From the NCBI GenBank assembly GCA_910578385.1, contig CAJTQV010000004.1, positions 1 to 64,000 of the forward strand: DNA of 64,000 nucleotides, read 5' to 3'. The DNA is from an uncultured Muribaculaceae bacterium. GTDB taxonomy: Bacteria; Bacteroidota; Bacteroidia; Bacteroidales; Muribaculaceae. The notes under the pieces are model-generated. The model ran no database searches and had not been told where the DNA came from. It saw nothing but the letters and a program-made list of their open reading frames with translations. Position numbers and translations under genes: made by a program. Numbering within the stretch: position 1 is the stretch's first letter; the number at the start of each line of letters is the position of its first letter. Shown in pieces: positions 43,089-52,329 of the stretch.

Positions 43089-44450
43089 CTATTTGGCACA
43101 GCTTGTCGAGTCGGAAAGCGGGCATGTGCCGCATGCGCTTCCCAGTCCGGCGAAACGTCTTTCGGTCAGTATGTGCAGTCGGTCGCGCAGCGACGGAACG
43201 TCGATGGCGGCAATGACATCGGCCATGAACGCCTGGCGAAGCAGCAACCGGGCATTTGCCTCGGTCAGACCGCGTGTGCGCATGTAGAACACCTGGAGCG
43301 GGTCGAGCTGACCGATCGCGCAGCCGTGCGAGCACTTCACGTCGTCGTTGTAGATTTCAAGCTGAGGCTTTGAATACATTTTCGCGCCACCTTCACCCAC
43401 AAGGTTGCGGTTGGCCTGATATGCTTCGGTCTTGACCGCTCCGGTTGCTACATGTATGCGGCCTGTGAATGCGCCGATGGCCTGGTCATCAACGGTGAAC
43501 TTGAAAAGTTCGTCGCTCATGCAGCGGGGCACGGCGTGGTCAATCTTCGTGTAGGTCGAGAGAACACGCTGACGGTCCTCGATACCCATTCCGTAGAGAC
43601 GCAGCCGGGCATCCTCTCCTTCAAAGCGGCAATAATACTCGTTGCGGGTAGTGCCGTTGAAGAGGGTTATGCCGTCGATGTTGACCTGCGACGACGCTTT
43701 CTGGCTCACATACACGGCAGAGAGACGGCGGGTATTCTCGGTCGATTCCTCTATGTTGTAATAGTCGAGACGGGCGCGTTCACCTACGGCCAGTTCCACT
43801 GTCTCCAGAGCCATGAGATTCACGTCGGAGCGTTGTGTGTGGTCGCAGACGAGCAGCTTGCATTCAGCCTCATCCTCGACGATTACCAGCACGCGGCGCA
43901 CAGCCATAAGCGGCATGGCGTTCGAGAGAATGTTGACTAACTGAAGGGGTTGCTCCAGTCTCACGCCCCGGCGCACACGCACGTACAGTCCATCCTGAGC
44001 CAGCAGCGTGTCAAGAGCCACAATCGGATTTGACATGTCGGCGATCCGGCCGTAATATTCCGATACCTCCTGCGGATACAGCTTGGCGAACTCGCGCAGA
44101 CTGCCCACGTCAACGCCGTCGGGTAGCGAGTCGAACGCTTCGGGAGCGGCTGCGAAAGTATCGTTTATGTTCATCAGCACCGACTGAGGCGATACCGGAA
44201 TCTCGCAGCGGAATGTCATGTCAAGGTTGACATCGATGTCCACTTTCTGGAGGTTCAGACCATAGTCGGGCGAGAGCATCTCCTCCATGTCGATGTTCTC
44301 GAAATTCTCATCGCCGCGCCGGGGAAGACGCATCTTCTCCAGAGCGTGGGCAGCCTCATCGCGCAGGGCGTTGACGGGAGCCGCGCTGTTGGCGTCAATC
44401 AGTCCGCGATGCTCCCTGAAGAGGTCTAAGTATTGTTTCAGCGCACTCAT
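43089..44450 (-). CDS. sufD: Fe-S cluster scaffold subunit SufD
   Basis: A 453-residue beta-helix protein of the SufB/SufD family. The C-terminal part carries the conserved core NRNLVGEGGAKMYSKPQLEIYNDDVKCSHGCAIGQLDP. The divergent N-terminus and length fit SufD better than SufB. It overlaps sufC by one base. SufD normally forms a complex with SufB and SufC. Confidence 0.92.
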   Translation of the reverse strand: MSALKQYLDLFREHRGLIDANSAAPVNALRDEAAHALEKMRLPRRGDENFENIDMEEMLSPDYGLNLQKVDIDVNLDMTFRCEIPVSPQSVLMNINDTFAAAPEAFDSLPDGVDVGSLREFAKLYPQEVSEYYGRIADMSNPIVALDTLLAQDGLYVRVRRGVRLEQPLQLVNILSNAMPLMAVRRVLVIVEDEAECKLLVCDHTQRSDVNLMALETVELAVGERARLDYYNIEESTENTRRLSAVYVSQKASSQVNIDGITLFNGTTRNEYYCRFEGEDARLRLYGMGIEDRQRVLSTYTKIDHAVPRCMSDELFKFTVDDQAIGAFTGRIHVATGAVKTEAYQANRNLVGEGGAKMYSKPQLEIYNDDVKCSHGCAIGQLDPLQVFYMRTRGLTEANARLLLRQAFMADVIAAIDVPSLRDRLHILTERRFAGLGSACGTCPLSDSTSCAK

Positions 44451-45202
44451 CAGTCCTTGTTTTCTTCCTTGATCCAGTCATATCCGCGCTCCTCAAGTTC
44501 GAGGGCGAGTTCCGGTCCTCCGGTGCGCACAATGCGCCCCTTGTAGAGGATATGCACGAAGTCGGGCTTGATATAGTCGAGCAGACGCTGGTAGTGGGTT
44601 ATGACGATAGTGGCGTTGTTGTCGGTCTTGAGCTTGTTCACACCCTCGGCCACGACGCGGAGGGCGTCGATGTCGAGGCCTGAGTCAGTCTCGTCGAGTA
44701 TGGAGAGCTTCGGTTCGAGCACCGCCATCTGGAAAATCTCGTTACGTTTCTTCTCGCCGCCGGAGAATCCCTCGTTGACTGAGCGCGATGCGAGCTTGTT
44801 GTCAAGTTCGACCACGGCACGCTTCTCGCGCATCATCTTCAGGAACTCTGTGGCTGTCATCGGCGGTTCGTTGAAATACTCACGTTTGGCGTTGACGGCG
44901 GCGCGCATGAAGTTTACCATCGATACGCCGGGAATCTCCACAGGGTACTGGAAGCCGAGGAAAAGACCCTCGTGGCTGCGGACTTCCGGTTCCATGGCGA
45001 GAAGATCCTTGCCGTAGAACTCCACACTGCCCGATGTGGCTGTATATGCCGGATTGCCGGCCAGCACCATCGAGAGGGTTGACTTACCGGAACCGTTGGG
45101 CCCCATTATGGCATGTACCTCGCCCGGCTTCACCTCAAGGTTGATGCCGCGCAGAATCTCGCGGCCGTTTATCTCCGCATGAAGATCAGTGACTTTTAAC
45201 AT
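44450..45202 (-). CDS. sufC: Fe-S assembly ATPase SufC
   Basis: A 250-residue soluble ABC ATPase. Walker A GPNGSGKST, signature FSGGEKKRNE and the SufC-type Walker B region LDETDSGLDIDAL are all present. It is the first Suf gene in this run; sufB, which usually precedes it, is not in the 190 bases upstream or elsewhere in the window. Confidence 0.95.
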   Translation of the reverse strand: MLKVTDLHAEINGREILRGINLEVKPGEVHAIMGPNGSGKSTLSMVLAGNPAYTATSGSVEFYGKDLLAMEPEVRSHEGLFLGFQYPVEIPGVSMVNFMRAAVNAKREYFNEPPMTATEFLKMMREKRAVVELDNKLASRSVNEGFSGGEKKRNEIFQMAVLEPKLSILDETDSGLDIDALRVVAEGVNKLKTDNNATIVITHYQRLLDYIKPDFVHILYKGRIVRTGGPELALELEERGYDWIKEENKD

Positions 45203-45393
45203 ATTTCGCTTTTTCTATGTTTCATGGGTTATGACATTGACGGCTGCAACCGTGCATTCCCGTTCGGGATATGCACGTCATATATGCACACCGCCTCTAA
45301 AAAGTAAAACACACGGAGGGCGTATTTTATTTTTCAGAGGCGGAGTTTTATTTTGGTCCTAGATGAGGTCTGTAGACTGTGGCGGGATATGAG

Positions 45394-45936
45394 TCATGAG
45401 ATTTTCTTGGCTTCCTCAAGCTGCATGAGGTGTGTCAGCTCCTCGATGTCCTGTCCGCCGAGCAGGGCAGGGGAGAGGAGCATGACCTCCTCCACGGCGT
45501 TTCCGTCGTCAGATTTCGCTGATTTCAGCAGTATCGAGTCCGGCTGGAGCGAAGCTATGAAGTTGTAGGCTATCGAAACGAATAGCATATACTTGAACAG
45601 ACTGTATATTGCTCCCGCAAGGTTGTCGATTATGGTCCGGTCGTCGTGTGCCAGAACCTTGCCGAGAAATGAGGTGATGGTGGCGAATATCAGGTAGACC
45701 GAGCCGAAAACTATTCCGGTCGAGAGTGTGTCGCACACGAACTGTTCCTCAACATGCCCGTGTATCGATGGCAAAGCTCCGTAAATTACCCCGAACAGTC
45801 CGGGCGCGAGTATGCGGGTGCATATTATGCCGAAGGCCATGCCGATGACAGAGGGGGTCTGTCGGGCAAAGCCTCGTCTGAATCCGCAAATGGCCGCGAA
45901 CGCGGCCACTACAAGTACAATCAGATGGTAAAACAT
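45394..45936 (-). CDS. CvpA-family membrane protein
   Basis: A 180-residue protein with four hydrophobic segments in the first 150 residues (start FYHLIVLVVAAFAAICGFRRGFARQ), matching the CvpA family, which is linked to colicin V production and, in other bacteria, to envelope stress. It lies directly after ispF with no gap and ends the long run that starts with porU. Confidence 0.75.
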   Translation of the reverse strand: MFYHLIVLVVAAFAAICGFRRGFARQTPSVIGMAFGIICTRILAPGLFGVIYGALPSIHGHVEEQFVCDTLSTGIVFGSVYLIFATITSFLGKVLAHDDRTIIDNLAGAIYSLFKYMLFVSIAYNFIASLQPDSILLKSAKSDDGNAVEEVMLLSPALLGGQDIEELTHLMQLEEAKKIS

Positions 45937-46419
45937 CTATGAAACAGACTCTAACAGTACTACTGCGCTGCTTGAGATTCCTTCACAACGGCCTTCGAAT
46001 CCGAGCCGCTCGGTTGTGGTGGCCTTGACCGACACCTGGCCGGCATCTACCTCCATCACCTTGGCGAGAGTGTCGCGCATCTCCCCGATGTATGGGGCGA
46101 GTTTGGGGCGCTGCGCCATGATTGTTATGTCGGCGTTGCCAAGCCGGTAGCCTTTCTCTTTTATAAGCCGGCATACGTGGCCGAGAAGAATTTTGCTGTC
46201 TATCCCTTTGTATCGCGGGTCGGAGTCCGGGAAATGCTTGCCGATGTCTCCGAGGGCGAGCGCACCGAGCAGAGCGTCGCAGAGGGCATGTATCGCCACG
46301 TCGGCGTCGCTGTGGCCGTCAAGTCCCAGGTCGTGCTCGACTTTCACTCCGCATAGCCACAGCTCGCGTCCTTCCACAAGTCTGTGGACATCGTATCCTT
46401 GTCCTATCCTGAACATCAT
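45937..46419 (-). CDS. ispF: 2-C-methyl-D-erythritol 2,4-cyclodiphosphate synthase
   Basis: A 160-residue trimeric enzyme of the MEP isoprenoid pathway. Metal-binding residues are in GYDVHRL near the N-terminus and the GHSDADVAIHALCDALLGA region; the end (VSVKATTTERLGFEGRCEGI) is the family signature. It overlaps the porV end by 4 bases. Confidence 0.96.
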   Translation of the reverse strand: MMFRIGQGYDVHRLVEGRELWLCGVKVEHDLGLDGHSDADVAIHALCDALLGALALGDIGKHFPDSDPRYKGIDSKILLGHVCRLIKEKGYRLGNADITIMAQRPKLAPYIGEMRDTLAKVMEVDAGQVSVKATTTERLGFEGRCEGISSSAVVLLESVS

Positions 46420-47630
46420 TTCCTTCTTTTGCCGATAAGGTCGCGAAGACCATCCATGTCGAACGAGAGTGTGAAGCGGAGAGTCTGGTCAAGAGGCGAG
46501 CTCTGTGCGGTGGCCAGCATGTACGATGCGTCGAGCTGCACCACGTTGAGCGAGAAGCCGGCTCCGAACGCGAAGTAAGAACGTCCACCCTTGTTGGGAT
46601 GCTCGTAGTTGTAACCCGCACGCAGGAAGAACTGCTGGTTGTAGTTGTATTCCGCACCGAGCGAGAACTGGATTTCCTGAAGCTCCTCCTTGAATCCGCC
46701 GGGGGCGTCGGTAAAGCTCTTGAAGATACCGGTGATCGGAGACATGGAGTTCCACTTGTCGTATGCCTCCCAATATTCATCCTGTCCCTCCTGGGTCGCC
46801 ATGTCGTAATCTTTTACGCGCGGCTTGGTTGGCACGAGGAGTTTGTTGAGGTCAAGACCGATTCCGAGGGTATGGTAATCTGCGAGAGGGAACATGAAGT
46901 TCATACCCAATCGCAGGTTGGTCGGCAGGAACGAGTTGGTCACACCGTTGTCGTTGCTGACCTTCGTACCGATGTTCGAGATGTCGAAACCCCACGAGAA
47001 CTGACACTCGTTGCGGCCGATCATCGGGAAGGTCGTGAAGTAACCCGACAGGTCAACCGAGAATGCGTTGGCTGCCTTGAACTGCTCTCCTGTAGTTGTG
47101 TCCTGATACGAAAGGTCTGACAGAATGTAGCGGAGCACGACACCCATCGAGAACTTCTCCGACAGCTTGCGTGAGTAGCCCACGTCGAACGCGAACTCAT
47201 ACGGGTTGATTGTCTGCGCGTTCAGACCGTCGCCCTCATAGCCGCCGGTCGTCACCTCACCGAGCGAGAAGTAGCGGAACGATGCCGAGATGGCCTGGTT
47301 GTCGCCGCTGCCGAGTTTCCAGTAACCGGACAGGTCGGCAAGGAAGATGTCGTTGACAATCTTGCGGAGCCAAGGTGTGTAGGAGAGCGCGAGGCCACCC
47401 TGCGAGTATGCGAAGGCATACTTCGACGGGTTCCAGAACTGGGAGTTCATGTCAGGGTCGGTGGCCGCACCGAGGTTACCCATACCGCTGCCTCGGGCAT
47501 CGGGGGTGATACTGAGGGTGGTCACACCCGTATTGACCGGGTTGAACTCATTGTCCTTGATGTCGTTCTGCGCGTATGCCGCCATCGAGGCGAGCAATGC
47601 GCTGCCCGTTATGATTGTTTTAAGATTCAT
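46416..47630 (-). CDS. porV: Type IX secretion outer-membrane protein PorV
   Basis: A 404-residue outer-membrane barrel of the PorV/PorQ family with signal peptide (TIITGSALLASMAAYAQ). The opening NPVNTGVTTLSITPDARGSGMGNLGAATDPD is the PorV hallmark. The protein shuttles cargo from the T9SS translocon to the PorU sortase on the surface. It directly follows the second PorU-like gene on the same strand. Confidence 0.9.
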   Translation of the reverse strand: MNLKTIITGSALLASMAAYAQNDIKDNEFNPVNTGVTTLSITPDARGSGMGNLGAATDPDMNSQFWNPSKYAFAYSQGGLALSYTPWLRKIVNDIFLADLSGYWKLGSGDNQAISASFRYFSLGEVTTGGYEGDGLNAQTINPYEFAFDVGYSRKLSEKFSMGVVLRYILSDLSYQDTTTGEQFKAANAFSVDLSGYFTTFPMIGRNECQFSWGFDISNIGTKVSNDNGVTNSFLPTNLRLGMNFMFPLADYHTLGIGLDLNKLLVPTKPRVKDYDMATQEGQDEYWEAYDKWNSMSPITGIFKSFTDAPGGFKEELQEIQFSLGAEYNYNQQFFLRAGYNYEHPNKGGRSYFAFGAGFSLNVVQLDASYMLATAQSSPLDQTLRFTLSFDMDGLRDLIGKRRK

Positions 47631-47656
47631 TGGCTAATATTTTATGAGTCGGGCTC

Positions 47657-50600
47657 TTAGTCTATTTTTGTGAATTCCACCCAGTTGGAACGTATCTGGG
47701 TTCCTGCGGCCGATTTATGACGTACGGCTGCACGGTACATGCCGGCCGGAATATCTGTCGTATCGCACTCGTATGAGTTGCCCGAGAAATCCTCGTCGGC
47801 CACCACATTGCCCTTGTTGTCGGCTATGATAAGGTTGAGTTCTGCGGTGTCATCGTCGCTTCCGGATATGCTGAAAGCGATGCTGTCTATTGCAATCTTC
47901 CTGTCGGCTGAGAGCGCGAGAGCGGACTTGTCGGCAATCACGAAAGAGTATGTCTTTACGTCCGAACGGTTGCCGGAAAGGTCTGTTGCATATGCCACAG
48001 CCGTGTGCTTGCCGGTACCGAGTCTTGCGGCGCTTACGCTGCCGGAATAGTTTGTGACATTCACACCGTCGCTCTGGCCTCCGTCCACATTATACGATAT
48101 TCCGTCGATGGTCAGATTGATGCCAGAGCCTGCGCCGATGCCCGGAAGCATGGCTGCATTGTCAGAGGCCGATACTTTGACTACGCAGAGTGCCGGGTCG
48201 TAATCGAGAGAGAGGACCGGAGCCTCCTCATCTTTCTCAGCGACCGAGGGCTCTGTGCTGCCGAAAGTGGCGAGAGCCAAGCTGGTGCGTCCTGATGTTC
48301 CGAGGCGGGTGGAGGGGTCATACGCGCCGGCAAATACGGGCAGTGACGCTGTCTCTCCTTCAGAGGGAAGGAAGTTGTCGCACTTTGCGGGCAGAGGCAG
48401 CTTGACAGAGAATTCGCCATCCTTCACGTCGGCCTTGACAGTCAGCAGACGCATGTCGTTGTAGTCTATCCTGTCTCGTTCAATAATTATCTCACCATCA
48501 TTGTTTGTTGAGGTCTGGGCGGCAATTGAACGCACCGGCTCCATCAGCTTGACAGTGGCGGATCCGTTATAATCCGTAATTGTCGAGCCATTACTGTCTG
48601 TAATGCGACCTTTGACCTCTACAAGATCTCCGCTGCGATAAGTGCCCTCGGGAGCAGTGAGCTCAATTCTGCCGAGGGGCACCGGTACGGTGAGGGCCGG
48701 GTCGCCGATCAGTACATATGCCAGTTTTGATTCGTTTGAAGAAGTTATATCCTTGGCGCGGGCGAAAGCTTCTCCCACAGTGGGTGAAGTGGTTCTTAAC
48801 GTTCCGGCACCAGCATCTTTCATGAACAGTGAGGATGCGAAGTTGCGGGCGAGCGCGTCATTGTAGTTTGACAATACAGTGCGGGTTGCACAAATCACAC
48901 CTGCGAATCCCTGTCTGTTGCGTATGACTCCCATGTCGCCGACTCCATGTGTGCCGACATCCGGTTTACATAAGTCGCACGCAGCCAGAAACAGGAACCC
49001 CGGTTCCTTGTTGCTGATGTTCATCGCGTCTTCTACTGAAAAGCCTGCGAAACCACCCTCTCCGGCGTGTCCGTAATAGACGGAGAGAAGCTTACCCTCA
49101 TTCAGCGAGCTGAAAATCTGCTCATGGCCTTTGTCTGTGCCGGTCGCCTCCAGCCATATAGTGCGGTGCGCGAACTCAGAATCGAAATAGCTGTTCTCAT
49201 ACGACTGGAGCAACGTACCCCACCTTATGGCCTGATTGTCATGGATATGACCGTCGCCGGCACATGAAATGCTCAATGACTCGTTTACAAGGTTTGAGAA
49301 GTCCGGGTTCTCAAGATAATCCTTTATTTTAGCTACTGCCAGCTCGCCTTCTTCCGGGCTGTAGATCGGAAGAAGTCCCACTCCAAGTGATACCGGCGCG
49401 CTGGTAAGCGATATTATTGATGAGATCCGGTCTGTCATGATGCCATAATAGTCCATGACAGGTGCGGGGGTTGTCGAGAGCTTGGCAGGAACCATCTGGT
49501 ATGCGATCATACCTTCTGGGCGCCCCTCGATTCCAGTCTTGTTTCTGAAATCAGCATAGACCGGACCGAGCAGAAGAATGTTCTTCAGTCTTTGAGGATT
49601 TTTGTGGTATAACATCTTGGCAAACATCCTGAGAGCCATCGGATCAGGATTGCCAGATGTGAATTCGTTGTAGACCGTCTGGGGGTCGAGAACCAGGACA
49701 TGTTGTCCGTCGAGATTCTCGTGCAGGTCGGCTATTCTCCGGCCATAGGGCAGCATGGAGGGTGTGGCGAAGATAATCATGTCGACCGGATCGTTCTGCA
49801 ACGCATGCAGGTCCTGATTGGGCACAGCCACGTATCCGGGGTTTATTTTTTTCTGGGTCTTTGCAGGATCAAACACCACTGCTTCCGTGCGAGCCGATAC
49901 GCCGGCATTGTCCTTGTAGAAGTATCCGTCGGCAACCTCAAGCATCACGGGTGATGTGCGGTCCGATATATCCCAGGCCATGGAGCCCGCCGGTGCAGGA
50001 TGTTTCCACATGGTTGACCGTTCGGCGAAGGCTATGTATTGCTGGGTAAAATCAGGGTCAGACACAGCATATTCCAACGACTGGGGATAAGTAAGCGCCC
50101 AATAGTCTATGGCCAGAGGAACATCCGGGTTATAGGTGCCCGTTGCGGAAAAGGTAAGCGTGCCCTTGCCGACATGTTGTGAATTGACAGTCAGTTTGTT
50201 TGTCGTCAGGACATTTGTCCAGCTGAACACCTGGGCTTCAGACCTTGCTAAAGAGTAGGTTCTCTCAGATGTATTAACCTTTATGTTGAAATTACCTGCC
50301 TGTCCCTCCATGACAACAATGTCGCAGTTCAGCGCGGAGGGTGAGTCGGAAATGGCATAAGGCACCTCAATGCTGAACTTCACCGGAGTTCCGACCGACA
50401 CCTGTTCTCCCCAGAACAGCTGTCCGCATCCCTCCTTGCCTTGCTTCAGGTCTTCTTCGTGATACACAACTCCGTAACCGGTGGTGACAGATATGGCCTG
50501 TGTCCTGTCCGACACACAAGTTTCCGGTACGGTTTCCACCGGGTGCGAATCCGTAAGAAAATAGCATGAGCTGTCAGTATATATGTTTCGTGACTCACGG

Positions 50601-51010
50601 GTGTGTATACCCCGGCGACCTGTTCCGGAACCGGTCATGCTGAAACTTATTTTCTCCGGACCTACCGCATAAAAGAGAATCTTGTCGTTGGAATGAAGAA
50701 TTTTTACAGGCTGTAAGTTGTCTTCAAACATCCTTTCCCCTTTAATATCAAGAAAATTGATGTCGCGTTGGGTAGCTCCGAGACCATAAACCGCCACTTT
50801 CGACGGGTCTGAGAACCCCATAGCCCGGAGTTCGCTGTATGTTATTTCGTATACCCCGCTCTCGCCGGTGGATATCCGTACCCAGTTGCCGGTCGCGAGT
50901 GGTGTCGTCTCTGAAAATTGATATGCGGTTGTAACAGTTGCTGCCGCCTGTGCGTCATTGGCCATGAAAGGCAGTATGAGCGGCAAAGCCAACAGAAGAG
51001 GTCTTCTCAT
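47657..51010 (-). CDS. PorU-like C25 peptidase, divergent paralog
   Basis: A 1117-residue exported protein with signal peptide (LLLALPLILPFMANDAQA). It has the PorU-type opening LATGNWVRISTGESGVYEITYSELRAMGFSDPSKVAVYGLG. The C25 (gingipain-like) catalytic pair is intact: H648 in YYGHAGEGG and C678 in LAACDLC. Beta-sandwich domains follow. Unlike the gene at 52326, it lacks the 'YDLMGRKIW ... RGIYIYRA' end, so it is the more divergent copy. It may be an additional sortase or surface protease. It lies between the FAH-like gene and porV in one run. Confidence 0.82.
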   Translation of the reverse strand: MRRPLLLALPLILPFMANDAQAAATVTTAYQFSETTPLATGNWVRISTGESGVYEITYSELRAMGFSDPSKVAVYGLGATQRDINFLDIKGERMFEDNLQPVKILHSNDKILFYAVGPEKISFSMTGSGTGRRGIHTRESRNIYTDSSCYFLTDSHPVETVPETCVSDRTQAISVTTGYGVVYHEEDLKQGKEGCGQLFWGEQVSVGTPVKFSIEVPYAISDSPSALNCDIVVMEGQAGNFNIKVNTSERTYSLARSEAQVFSWTNVLTTNKLTVNSQHVGKGTLTFSATGTYNPDVPLAIDYWALTYPQSLEYAVSDPDFTQQYIAFAERSTMWKHPAPAGSMAWDISDRTSPVMLEVADGYFYKDNAGVSARTEAVVFDPAKTQKKINPGYVAVPNQDLHALQNDPVDMIIFATPSMLPYGRRIADLHENLDGQHVLVLDPQTVYNEFTSGNPDPMALRMFAKMLYHKNPQRLKNILLLGPVYADFRNKTGIEGRPEGMIAYQMVPAKLSTTPAPVMDYYGIMTDRISSIISLTSAPVSLGVGLLPIYSPEEGELAVAKIKDYLENPDFSNLVNESLSISCAGDGHIHDNQAIRWGTLLQSYENSYFDSEFAHRTIWLEATGTDKGHEQIFSSLNEGKLLSVYYGHAGEGGFAGFSVEDAMNISNKEPGFLFLAACDLCKPDVGTHGVGDMGVIRNRQGFAGVICATRTVLSNYNDALARNFASSLFMKDAGAGTLRTTSPTVGEAFARAKDITSSNESKLAYVLIGDPALTVPVPLGRIELTAPEGTYRSGDLVEVKGRITDSNGSTITDYNGSATVKLMEPVRSIAAQTSTNNDGEIIIERDRIDYNDMRLLTVKADVKDGEFSVKLPLPAKCDNFLPSEGETASLPVFAGAYDPSTRLGTSGRTSLALATFGSTEPSVAEKDEEAPVLSLDYDPALCVVKVSASDNAAMLPGIGAGSGINLTIDGISYNVDGGQSDGVNVTNYSGSVSAARLGTGKHTAVAYATDLSGNRSDVKTYSFVIADKSALALSADRKIAIDSIAFSISGSDDDTAELNLIIADNKGNVVADEDFSGNSYECDTTDIPAGMYRAAVRHKSAAGTQIRSNWVEFTKID

Positions 51011-51612
51011 CGTATATTTATGTCTAACAAGTTCATGTTCAGGTTGTCCGTGTCAATGCGCAGTCTCTCGTCTGGATTCAGTACGAGTCCGGTCGGGGTA
51101 AGACCCGCCAACAACAGGTCGCCGTTCTTCAGTGTGTTGTCGGAGCTTATCAGCTCAATCAGACGCTCCACGGACAACCGCAGGTCGTTGATGTCGTACA
51201 CCATGCGGCTCTCTCCGCAGCTCACTGAGAACTTCGCGTAATTTATAAACGTATCAATCGGCTGCAAATTGCCAATCATGAAACTTCTGTCGAAAGCCAC
51301 GGCCCGGGTCCAGGGCATTCCCGACTCGCGCTGTCGGCGGAGCAACCCTGTGGCGGCTACCGCCACCGAGGCTGTCCATGAGTCTATGTAGCGTCCGGCA
51401 AAACGCGAGGCAATGCTTTTGCCAAGTCTGCCAATGCGGAAGCAGATGCTTGGAAACGCCCGGAATTCCGTATCGAAGTCCGGAACAAAAAATGGATTCC
51501 CTGACCTTAGAAGTGCAGAGTCAGGCATTTCGTACCAGTCGGTTTCCCCTTCGCCCATCGGTGATTCGGGCGATATTTCCCCATAATTGTGGATGACTGC
51601 GAATATTTTCAT
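51007..51612 (-). CDS. FAH-family-like protein with degenerate active site
   Basis: A 201-residue protein resembling fumarylacetoacetate hydrolases: MKIFAVIHNYGEI, then DSALLRSGNPFFVPDF and GMPWTRAVAFDRSFMIGN align with family stretches. The usual metal ligands (the ExE strand and the Asp of 'GNDVTAR') are replaced here (TEFRAFPSICFRIG and TASVAVAATGLLRR), so catalysis is doubtful. It overlaps the next gene by 4 bases and sits between rex and the second PorU-like gene. Confidence 0.6.
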   Translation of the reverse strand: MKIFAVIHNYGEISPESPMGEGETDWYEMPDSALLRSGNPFFVPDFDTEFRAFPSICFRIGRLGKSIASRFAGRYIDSWTASVAVAATGLLRRQRESGMPWTRAVAFDRSFMIGNLQPIDTFINYAKFSVSCGESRMVYDINDLRLSVERLIELISSDNTLKNGDLLLAGLTPTGLVLNPDERLRIDTDNLNMNLLDINIR

Positions 51613-51684
51613 TTTATCGCGTCTGTAATTTTAATTTAGTTTTATGTCGGAGGTTATGACGATTACTATGATTCCCTATTTCCT

Positions 51685-52329
51685 TCATTGCACCTCGGCC
51701 GAGTCGAGGCGTGTGTAGATCAGCGCCAGATGCGCGTAAATCGAAGTATTGGCCATCACCACACCCTCGGCAACCTTCACACGGTAGGGAGTGAAGTTCC
51801 ATATAGCCTTTATTCCGGCCCCGATGGCGATGTCGGCCGATTCCTGCGCCACTTCCGGCGGAACAGTCAGAATCGCTATCTCTGCCGGTGTGGTCTGCAT
51901 CGTGTCGTAAATCTCGTTCATGTGCTTGATCGGCACACCGAGGTCTTCACGGCTTATTATGTCGGGGCGGATGTCAAATCCGGCAACGATGTCAAGACCG
52001 TAATTCGACAGTCCGGAGTCGCGTATCAGAGCTTTGCCGAGACTACCTGTCCCGATCACGTAGGCCTTGTGCGCCCGCGAGAATCCAAGGAAGTCGCTCA
52101 GCGCATGGGTGAGGGCCTCGACCTCATATCCGATTCTTGTACGCCCCTTCACCCCTAAGAACGACAGGTCTTTTGCAATCTGTGAGGCATCCACGCTCAG
52201 CGCGCGTGATATGCGTGTTGACGACACATATTTCACGCGCTTGTTGCGGAGAATCTCCACATAGGCCAGATACCAGGGTAGTCGTCTCAGGGTCGGCTCC
52301 GGCAATATTATGTTATGAAGCGGATTCAT
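51685..52329 (-). CDS. rex: Redox-sensing repressor Rex
   Basis: A 214-residue NADH/NAD+-sensing repressor. The N-terminal winged helix (RVKYVSSTRISRALSVDASQIAKDLSFLG) binds DNA; the Rossmann part (AYVIGTGSLGKALIRDSGL) binds the dinucleotide, and a swapped C-terminal helix ends it. Its start overlaps the porU end by 4 bases, so it is expressed with a type IX secretion gene. Confidence 0.94.
   Translation of the reverse strand: MNPLHNIILPEPTLRRLPWYLAYVEILRNKRVKYVSSTRISRALSVDASQIAKDLSFLGVKGRTRIGYEVEALTHALSDFLGFSRAHKAYVIGTGSLGKALIRDSGLSNYGLDIVAGFDIRPDIISREDLGVPIKHMNEIYDTMQTTPAEIAILTVPPEVAQESADIAIGAGIKAIWNFTPYRVKVAEGVVMANTSIYAHLALIYTRLDSAEVQ

Noticed and set aside
43089..44450. SufB as the identity of this gene
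   Set aside because: Length, divergent N-terminus and position between sufC and sufS fit SufD; SufB is usually longer and more conserved.
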